A program made the position numbers and the translations under genes. Below the pieces are notes generated by a model, which saw only the letters and a list, made by a program, of their open reading frames with translations, was not told where the DNA came from and searched no databases. From Treponema sp. UBA3819 (GTDB lineage: Bacteria > Spirochaetota > Spirochaetia > Treponematales > Treponemataceae), in contig DFDV01000009.1 in assembly GCA_002369025.1 (NCBI GenBank), positions 1 to 5,856 on the forward strand: a DNA stretch of 5,856 nucleotides, in the 5' to 3' direction. Position 1 is the stretch's first letter, and every line of letters begins with the position of its first letter. Positions 1 to 5,072 of this stretch are shown in pieces.

Positions 1-21
1 TGTCCATAAACTTCTTACCAT
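1..21 (-). CDS. flgG: FlgG, distal rod protein, first 7 codons only (runs off the left edge)
   Basis: An ATG at 21-19 on the minus strand opens a frame reading MVRSLWT up to the window edge. That is the usual start of spirochete and other FlgG distal-rod proteins (MVRSLWTAASGM type). It lies 10 bp after the flgF stop and has a good Shine-Dalgarno sequence, as expected for the second gene of a flgF-flgG rod operon. Only seven codons are visible, so the call rests on this short match and on the neighbouring flgF. Other members of the FlgE/F/G family start similarly and cannot be fully excluded. Confidence 0.72.
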
Positions 22-34
22 ATATTACTCCTTA
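22..34 (-). promoter_or_regulatory. flgG ribosome binding site fused to the flgF stop codon
   Basis: On the minus strand the flgF stop TAA (34-32) runs directly into GGAG (31-28), giving TAAGGAG, a near-perfect Shine-Dalgarno sequence. Six bases (27-22) separate it from the flgG ATG. A ribosome finishing flgF therefore stops on the flgG binding site, which suggests coupled translation. The bases just before the start (TAATATATG) are the same as those before flgF. Confidence 0.8.
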
Positions 35-826
35 CCGTGACACAGCAACGCGGGTCCATAAGGTGGACATCATGCTGTCTTCGCTCTGAATAGATTTCTG
101 GTTTGCCTCGTATGCGCGGTTTACCTCAATCATCCTTACCATTTCATTAACGACATTTACATTGCTCATTTCCAGGTAGTCCTGTATGATTTTGGGTCGT
201 TCTGCACCCTCTGCTATATATGCGTCTCCGGAAATTGCATTTGAATTCCACAGGTTGTCGCCCTGTTTTTTAAGATAACGTTCATTGTCAAAGCGGACTA
301 CCTTAATACGGTCAATCAGTTCGCCCTCTTTTGTATAGAGCATGCCGTCCTGGTCAAGATTGAATTTGTCATCTTCCAGACGGATAATGCCGTTTTCACC
401 CAGCAGAGGATATCCTTCTTTTGTTTCAAGGATTCCTTCTTTTCCAAGGATAAAATTTCCGTTGCGGGTGTAACGCTCGCCATTGGGAGTCTGCACTGCA
501 AAAAAGCCTTCACTTCCCAGTGCAAAATCCGTTGCCGTTTTTGTGTCACGGAAAGACCCCTGTTCAAACTGCGTGAAATTTTCATTTGTTTCCACGCCCA
601 AACCTAATTTGCCTACAATCGGCGCAACATCACAAGAACCGTTGGGAACCATGTACTGACCGTCAGCTTCAGTACGACGCAAAAGGAGCTGGGAAAATTC
701 CTTGCTCACAGTTACATCCCGCTTATAGCCTGCGGTGTCTACGTTTGCCAGATTGTTAGAAATGGCATTCAAGCGTTCCTGCTGTGCATTCATACCGCTT
801 GCGCCAATGTACCAACCACGAATCAT
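32..826 (-). CDS. flgF: FlgF-type flagellar proximal rod protein (FlgE/F/G family; FlhO in Bacillus and Borrelia naming)
   Basis: A structural subunit of the flagellar rod, the driveshaft crossing the periplasm, normally secreted through the flagellar export apparatus without a cleaved signal peptide. The 264-residue length is typical. Residues 5-35 form the N-terminal rod signature (ASGM, then ISNNLANVDTAGYK at 22-35). The middle (about 95-150) has the FlgE/F/G core, including GSEGFFAVQ and the YTRNGNF turn. The last 45 residues are the C-terminal rod domain (VNVVNEMVRMIEVNRAYEAN), which forms a coiled coil with the N-terminus. The ATG at 826 is supported by GAGGT five bases upstream and by family alignment. 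The sigma-28-type promoter at 847-873 fits a flagellar gene, and flgG follows after 10 bp. The FlgF and FlgG families are similar. I chose FlgF because the downstream gene starts like FlgG and this one (MIRGWYIGASGM) like treponemal and Borrelia FlgF/FlhO. Some databases call both genes flgG. Confidence 0.88.
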   Translation of the reverse strand: MIRGWYIGASGMNAQQERLNAISNNLANVDTAGYKRDVTVSKEFSQLLLRRTEADGQYMVPNGSCDVAPIVGKLGLGVETNENFTQFEQGSFRDTKTATDFALGSEGFFAVQTPNGERYTRNGNFILGKEGILETKEGYPLLGENGIIRLEDDKFNLDQDGMLYTKEGELIDRIKVVRFDNERYLKKQGDNLWNSNAISGDAYIAEGAERPKIIQDYLEMSNVNVVNEMVRMIEVNRAYEANQKSIQSEDSMMSTLWTRVAVSR

Positions 827-840
827 ATATTACCTCTACA
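827..840 (-). promoter_or_regulatory. flgF ribosome binding site and short leader
   Basis: Read on the minus strand, the bases before the flgF ATG are TGTAGAGGTAATAT. GAGGT is a Shine-Dalgarno core with a five-base gap (AATAT) to the ATG, which fixes the start at 826. If transcription begins about seven bases after the sigma-28 -10 element, the 5' leader is only about 14 bases and consists of little more than this site. Confidence 0.75.
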
Positions 841-846
841 TTATAA

Positions 847-873
847 ATATCGGCATTTAAAAAATTGAGTTTA
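847..873 (-). promoter_or_regulatory. Sigma-28 (FliA/SigD) flagellar promoter for flgF-flgG
   Basis: On the minus strand TAAA (873-870) is followed by exactly 15 bases and then GCCGATAT (854-847). This equals the consensus known for the flagellar sigma factor SigD of Bacillus (TAAA-N15-GCCGATAT) and differs at one base from the enteric FliA -10 element GCCGATAA. It lies in the only upstream space of a flagellar gene, in the right orientation, about 20 bp from the start codon, with a ribosome binding site between. Transcription would start near 840. That this organism has FliA is inferred from its presence in treponemes and is not visible here. Confidence 0.85.
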
Positions 874-888
874 TTGAATTCGTTTTTC

Positions 889-916
889 TTGCTTTTCTAA
901 TAAAGTAGATTATAAT
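889..916 (+). promoter_or_regulatory. Housekeeping (sigma-70 type) promoter of the GGDEF-EAL gene, giving a near-leaderless transcript
   Basis: TTGCTT (889-894) and a perfect TATAAT (911-916) are separated by 16 bp, close to the ideal for the main sigma factor. Transcription would start at about 922-925, while the start codon is at 925-927. The mRNA would therefore have no leader or only a few bases. Consistent with this, there is no Shine-Dalgarno sequence before the ATG. The promoter lies back to back with the flgF sigma-28 promoter, with 15 bp between the two -35 elements. Confidence 0.68.
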
Positions 917-924
917 GAATATAT

Positions 925-2415
925 ATGGATTCTGGAAAAAAGTTCCTCTCATTCTCTTTTCTTTTTACCTGCGGCTGTCTTTCTTTTTCGCAGCAGTTTA
1001 CTATTTCTGATGAGTCCTTTACCAATCCTGCCGTATACATTGTCTTTGTTCTTGCCGCATTATTCTGTTTTTGCGTTTACTGGATAAGCAAGGAATCCCG
1101 CCGCCGTCTGAGAGAGGTTATTTCACAGGATGATTTGACCGGACTTCTCACTCAAAAGCGTTTTAAGGCTGAAGTTCGTAAAATTCTGCGCACTGCAAAA
1201 CCCGGTGAATACACCATGCTCTCTCTTGATATTGTAAAATACCGCTACATAACGGAAACTTTCAGCCAGCAGGTTGGAAATTCCGTCCTCATAGAACTTG
1301 CAAAACACCTGGAAGAAGTTGCTCCGCCGGGAAGTTTAATCTGCCGCAATTACACGGATAATTTTTCTATTCTCGTACCCATTGCAATTTTTCCCGTACT
1401 GGAAGATTACATTCTGCTTTTTACCAATATCAAGACGCAGACGACAAATCTTCTGCCGGAACACTATCAGCTTGAATTCAGTTCCGGAGCCTATGTAATA
1501 GAAAACACCAGCGAAGATGTTATTCTTATCATCGAAAAGGCAGACACAGCACGCGAACTGGGAAAAAACGGACTGAATCCGAACAGGCTGGCCCTCTACA
1601 CCGACCAGATGCAGAATGATGCCGAGCATGAAAAAGACATTACCCTGGACATGAACCGTGCCTTTGAAAATCAGGAATTTGTTGTCTACTATCAGCCGAA
1701 ATTCCGCTTTGACAACGGAAAGATTATGGGTGCGGAAGCCCTTATCCGCTGGAACCACCACACAAAAGGCATGCTGCCACCGGGAGATTTTGTTCCCCTT
1801 TTTGAACGTAACGGCTTTATTCAGAAGATTGATATTTTTGTTTTTGAAAATGTCTGCCGCTTTCTTGACCGCTGGAACAAATCAGGGCCAAACGGAACCT
1901 GTCCCATGCCTATCGTCATCTCCTGCAATCTGAGCCGGGTTCAGCTCTACAATCCAGACGTTGCAAATATGTATGCGGAAATCGCCGGAAAGTATCAGAT
2001 TGCCCCCTGTCAGGTAGAAATTGAGCTTACCGAAAGCCTGATGATGGACAACAAGGAAAGACTGCTCAAGGCCATGAATGACATAAAAAATGCAGGCTTT
2101 ACCATTTCTGTGGATGATTTTGGATCCGGTTTTTCATCACTCAGTCTGCTCAAGGATATTCCGGCAAACGTTATCAAACTGGACAAAGAATTTCTGAACA
2201 CTGAAGGCGAAAACAAAAAGGAAAAAGTCATCATCAATTCCGTCATCAACATGGCAAAGGAACTGGACTTGACCACAGTTGCAGAAGGCGTGGAAGACCA
2301 GAGCCAGTCTGATCTCCTGAAATCCATGGGCTGTGACATTGTGCAGGGATTTTTCTACGCCCGTCCCATGCCTGAAGAACAGTACGAATCTCTGCTGCGT
2401 AATGCGGTAAACTGA
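925..2415 (+). CDS. Membrane-anchored GGDEF-EAL protein, probable c-di-GMP phosphodiesterase with degenerate GGDEF domain
   Basis: Probably hydrolyses the second messenger c-di-GMP to pGpG on the cytoplasmic face of the inner membrane. Residues 7-21 form a signal-peptide-like hydrophobic stretch and 36-54 a transmembrane helix; the 496-residue protein has no separate sensor domain. The GGDEF domain (about 65-225, starting DDLTGLLT) is degenerate: the signature is YTDNF at 143-147, the usual GD of the GGDxVL helix is GN (118-119), and no RxxD inhibitory site lies just before it. The EAL domain (about 238-492) looks active: EAL at 271-273, N335, E367 and E370 in ELTES, the DDFGSGFSS loop from D397, K418, E454 in AEGVE and Q474. 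The ATG at 925 is the only plausible start, because a stop lies in frame at 916-918 and the next in-frame Met is residue 98, inside the GGDEF domain. No Shine-Dalgarno sequence is present. The gene diverges from flgF, hinting at a motility role by inference. Confidence 0.9.
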   Translation: MDSGKKFLSFSFLFTCGCLSFSQQFTISDESFTNPAVYIVFVLAALFCFCVYWISKESRRRLREVISQDDLTGLLTQKRFKAEVRKILRTAKPGEYTMLSLDIVKYRYITETFSQQVGNSVLIELAKHLEEVAPPGSLICRNYTDNFSILVPIAIFPVLEDYILLFTNIKTQTTNLLPEHYQLEFSSGAYVIENTSEDVILIIEKADTARELGKNGLNPNRLALYTDQMQNDAEHEKDITLDMNRAFENQEFVVYYQPKFRFDNGKIMGAEALIRWNHHTKGMLPPGDFVPLFERNGFIQKIDIFVFENVCRFLDRWNKSGPNGTCPMPIVISCNLSRVQLYNPDVANMYAEIAGKYQIAPCQVEIELTESLMMDNKERLLKAMNDIKNAGFTISVDDFGSGFSSLSLLKDIPANVIKLDKEFLNTEGENKKEKVIINSVINMAKELDLTTVAEGVEDQSQSDLLKSMGCDIVQGFFYARPMPEEQYESLLRNAVN

Positions 2416-2448
2416 TTTTTTGTCTCAGGGCTTTTAGGACTCTGTCTG
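2416..2448. other. Short convergent intergenic gap without a clear terminator
   Basis: Only 33 bp separate the stop codon of the plus-strand GGDEF-EAL gene from that of the minus-strand response regulator. There is a run of six T directly after the plus-strand stop (2416-2421), but no convincing GC-rich stem precedes it on either strand. Termination may be Rho-dependent, or the transcripts may overlap at their 3' ends. Confidence 0.5.
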
Positions 2449-3804
2449 CTAATCATCCGTTTCCAGACCGTATTCAGCCAGTTTGCGGTGCAGGGTTTTT
2501 CTGCCTATGCCCAGCAGGTCTGCCGTCTTGGATTTATTTCCCTTGTTTGCGGCAAGGTTTTCTTCAATAATCAGTTTTTCTGCTTCATCAAGCGTAATGC
2601 CCATGGGAACAGAAATTGACTCTGCCCGGCTGGCCTTGCTGACAGAGGGTGGCAGGTCTTCCAGGACAATTTCACTTCCACCCGCCATGACCACGGCACT
2701 TTCCACGCAGTTACGGAGTTCACGGATATTACCCGGCCAGTCATACTTGTAGATTGCTGATTTTGCCGCCTGACTAAAACCTGTGACAGACTTGCCGTTT
2801 TCCCGGTTAAACTCATCCAGAAAGGCTGAAATTAAAAGAGGAATGTCATCCTTGCGCTCACGAAGCGGCGGCACTTCCAGATGAATGACATTGAGACGGT
2901 AATACAAATCTTCCCGGAAGCGGCCAGCCTTAACTTCTTCTTCCAGATTGCGGTTGGTTGCGGCAATAACGCGTACATCAACTTCTATGGTCTGGGAACC
3001 GCCGACACGCTCAAACTTTTTCTCCTGCAGAACACGGAGGAGTTTTATCTGTACGCTCTGATTTATTTCGCCGATTTCGTCAAGAAAAATGGTACCGCCG
3101 TGGGCAAGTTCAAAACGCCCCTTGTGCATGGCGTCTGCACCGGTAAAGGCACCTTTTTCATGGCCAAAAAGTTCACTTTCAAGCAATGTTTCGGAAAGGG
3201 CGGCACAATGAACCTTTATGCAGGCTTTGTCACGACGGCTGGAAAGATTGTGCAGGGCATCAGCAATCACTTCTTTTCCTACCCCGCTTTCACCCGTTAC
3301 TAAAACGCTGGCCTTGGAATCTGCAACCTTTCTCACGGTAGTCAAAAGCCGCTGCATTTCTGCGCTCTTTCCGATGATGTTGTCTAGCTGCTTTTTTGTG
3401 TCTACTTCCTTTAAGAGCTGGCTGTGCTGAAGTTTCAGTTCCCGGCTTTCCAGGGCACGCGTTACAATCATGCCCAGCTGATCAAGGTTCAGGGGCTTTG
3501 TAAGAAAATCATAGGCGCCGTCCCGCATTGCCTGTACTGCGGCATCAATTGAACCGTGGCCTGTAAGCACGATAACGGGAATTCCAGGCATTTCTGTCGT
3601 CACCCGGCGCAGCACTTCTTCACCGCTTATTCCGGGCATGCGCAGGTCGGTTATGACAAGGTCTATATCGCCCTTTGCAAGAAAATCCAGTCCTTCCTGA
3701 CCGTTTGCGGCAACTTTAACGCTGTAGCCGTCCATCTCAAAATCAGCAGCCAGACCTTCGCGGATATTTTTTTCATCATCTATAACTAAAATTGTTGATT
3801 TCAT
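2449..3804 (-). CDS. NtrC-family sigma-54-dependent response regulator (Rrp2/AtoC-like)
   Basis: A transcription activator that, once phosphorylated, uses ATP to open promoters bound by RNA polymerase with sigma-54 (RpoN). All three domains are complete in 451 residues. The receiver domain (3-120) has the acidic pair D9-D10, phosphoacceptor D53 (VITDLRMPG), T81 and K103. The AAA+ domain (about 141-375) has Walker A GESGVGKE at 171-178, the sigma-54 contact loop GAFTGA at 218-223, Walker B TIFLDE at 238-243 and the arginine-rich FREDLYYRLN segment. A Fis-type helix-turn-helix ends the protein (about 405-447, NKSKTADLLGIGRKTLHRKL), so it should bind DNA upstream sites. Its ATG overlaps the kinase stop as ATGA, and AAGGAAG lies seven bases upstream inside the kinase gene. 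The likely partner is the adjacent kinase. It resembles Borrelia Rrp2 and regulators annotated atoC in treponemes, but the target promoters are not visible here. Confidence 0.92.
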   Translation of the reverse strand: MKSTILVIDDEKNIREGLAADFEMDGYSVKVAANGQEGLDFLAKGDIDLVITDLRMPGISGEEVLRRVTTEMPGIPVIVLTGHGSIDAAVQAMRDGAYDFLTKPLNLDQLGMIVTRALESRELKLQHSQLLKEVDTKKQLDNIIGKSAEMQRLLTTVRKVADSKASVLVTGESGVGKEVIADALHNLSSRRDKACIKVHCAALSETLLESELFGHEKGAFTGADAMHKGRFELAHGGTIFLDEIGEINQSVQIKLLRVLQEKKFERVGGSQTIEVDVRVIAATNRNLEEEVKAGRFREDLYYRLNVIHLEVPPLRERKDDIPLLISAFLDEFNRENGKSVTGFSQAAKSAIYKYDWPGNIRELRNCVESAVVMAGGSEIVLEDLPPSVSKASRAESISVPMGITLDEAEKLIIEENLAANKGNKSKTADLLGIGRKTLHRKLAEYGLETDD

Positions 3805-3818
3805 TCTGCAACTTCCTT
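3801..3818 (-). promoter_or_regulatory. ATGA overlap and ribosome binding site for the response regulator
   Basis: On the minus strand the regulator ATG (3804-3802) and the kinase stop TGA (3803-3801) form ATGA. AAGGAAG (3818-3812), within the kinase coding sequence, ends seven bases before the ATG. This is the classic layout for keeping kinase and regulator production linked. Confidence 0.82.
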
Positions 3819-5060
3819 ACAAGGCTCTGCCCCTCCCTTGTAGGTAAGCAGGCGTTTGTCTTTCTGGGGGACTGGGAGGGAAATGATGAACTCTGTGCCC
3901 TCGCCTTTTTCCGACTTTACGCGTATATCGCCGGAAAATTCCTTGATGATTTTATAGGCCATTGCAAGTCCAAGGCCGGTACCGTTTGCTTTTGTGGTAA
4001 AGTATGGCTCAAAAATGTGGGAAACTGTTTCTTCGCTCATGCCGCTTCCGTTGTCGGAAAAATGAAGAATGTAGTGCTCATCCCTGATTTCCGTAGTGAT
4101 TGAAAGGCGGCCGCTGCATGAGGAAAATTTTTCTTCCGAACAGTCAGGAAAGCGTTCCGTTATGGCGGCAAGGGCATTCTGGGCAAGATTTACAATCACT
4201 TCGCGGAAAAGTTTCTGGTCAAGCAGAAGCCGTGGAGAATCATCACAGAGTTTTGTGACCACAGCGATATGCTTGGCATTGAATTCAGGACGGAAAAATG
4301 ATACAAACTGCTGAAGAAGGGCATTCGGCTGTACAAGTTCCAGCTGGGCTGAAATTGGACGGACAGCCATAAGAAAATCCACCACAATTTTGTTGAGGCG
4401 GGCAATTTCCTGATTTACAATTTCCAGATAGTTTTCCGCAAATTTGGGGTCAGGCAGTTTTCCGTCTCCTTCCCGCTTTTTTCTGATGGCCTTTTGCATT
4501 AGCTGGATGTGAATGCTGATAGCCCCCAGAGGATTTTTGATTTCATGGGCTACTCCGGCGGCAAGATTTGTAAGGCCTGCAAGAGTTTCCATACGGTGCA
4601 GGAGGATTTCCTGATTACGTTTTTCTGTCACATCATCAATGGTAACGATGGAACCTACCAGTTCCTGATTGCGCACCAGAGGCATGACGGAAATATCAAG
4701 AAAACGGACTGAATCTCCGCTGGTGGTAAGGGTATATTCATCACTTACATTGGTTTTGTCGCTTGTACAGCAGTTTTCCAGAAAAGAAGCAATATCTGCA
4801 TCATCAATAATTTCCCAGATTCGTTTTTCTTCCGCCCGGGGGTCATCAGGATGCATGGAAAAAGGAAGGTATCGTTCCGCCGCCTTGTTGATTTCTACCA
4901 GCATCCAGTCCTTATCAACGATAATCAATCCTACAGAAAGTGACTGAAAAATTGAAGAAAAAAGTTCACTCCCCTCTGTTAAATCTTTTACCAGGGTCTG
5001 AATCTGGGCGGGAGACAGTTTTTCAATTTTTTGGGAAACGCGCTTGGAAAAAGTCTGCAT
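3801..5060 (-). CDS. Soluble PAS-domain histidine kinase (NtrB/Hk2-like) partnered with the sigma-54 regulator
   Basis: A cytosolic sensor kinase expected to phosphorylate D53 of the regulator encoded directly downstream. No transmembrane segment is present in its 419 residues. An N-terminal helical lead (1-32) precedes a PAS domain (about 33-146, from SLSVGLIIVDKDWMLVEIN to VTIDDVTEKR). The dimerisation/phosphoacceptor helix carries H172 in AAGVAHEIKNPL. The ATP-binding domain has an N box with N291 and N295, a G1 box DNGSG at 336-340, an F box FEPYFTTK at 350-357 and a G2 box GTGLGL at 360-365, so all catalytic motifs are intact. The start at 5060 has GGAGAGG five bases upstream and overlaps the stop of the delta' gene by one base (TGATG); its own stop overlaps the regulator start by four. 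The signal is unknown. I recall a Treponema denticola Hpk2 reported as a haem-binding oxygen sensor; H70 in this PAS domain could be checked, but haem binding cannot be read from sequence. Confidence 0.92.
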   Translation of the reverse strand: MQTFSKRVSQKIEKLSPAQIQTLVKDLTEGSELFSSIFQSLSVGLIIVDKDWMLVEINKAAERYLPFSMHPDDPRAEEKRIWEIIDDADIASFLENCCTSDKTNVSDEYTLTTSGDSVRFLDISVMPLVRNQELVGSIVTIDDVTEKRNQEILLHRMETLAGLTNLAAGVAHEIKNPLGAISIHIQLMQKAIRKKREGDGKLPDPKFAENYLEIVNQEIARLNKIVVDFLMAVRPISAQLELVQPNALLQQFVSFFRPEFNAKHIAVVTKLCDDSPRLLLDQKLFREVIVNLAQNALAAITERFPDCSEEKFSSCSGRLSITTEIRDEHYILHFSDNGSGMSEETVSHIFEPYFTTKANGTGLGLAMAYKIIKEFSGDIRVKSEKGEGTEFIISLPVPQKDKRLLTYKGGAEPCKEVAE

Positions 5061-5072
5061 CAGCGCCTCTCC
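5058..5072 (-). promoter_or_regulatory. TGATG stop-start overlap and ribosome binding site for the kinase
   Basis: On the minus strand the delta' stop TGA (5062-5060) shares its last A with the kinase ATG (5060-5058). A strong Shine-Dalgarno sequence, GGAGAGG (5072-5066), lies in the last codons of the delta' gene, five bases from the ATG. This supports the chosen kinase start and suggests translational coupling. Confidence 0.82.

Noticed and set aside
840..845. A TATAAT on the minus strand upstream of flgF, a possible housekeeping -10 box
   Set aside because: No acceptable -35 element lies 15-19 bp upstream and there is no TG extension. It sits where the sigma-28 promoter would start transcription, in AT-rich DNA, so it is probably chance.
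896..909. Small inverted repeat TCTA-N6-TAGA in the spacer of the GGDEF-EAL promoter, a possible operator
   Set aside because: Four-base arms in AT-rich DNA are expected by chance. There is no second copy and no known regulator to match it.
915..917. An ATG just before the GGDEF-EAL start codon
   Set aside because: It is out of frame with the GGDEF-EAL coding sequence by one base and overlaps the -10 box, so it is not an alternative start.
1336..1761. A 141-codon open frame on the minus strand
   Set aside because: It is antisense to well-conserved GGDEF-EAL coding sequence and has no family resemblance.
2401..2421. T-run after the GGDEF-EAL stop as an intrinsic terminator
   Set aside because: No stable GC-rich inverted repeat precedes the T-run, so a terminator call is not supported.
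2881..3303. A 140-codon open frame on the plus strand
   Set aside because: It lies wholly antisense to the AAA+ domain of the response regulator, which has strong family motifs, and shows no recognisable domain.
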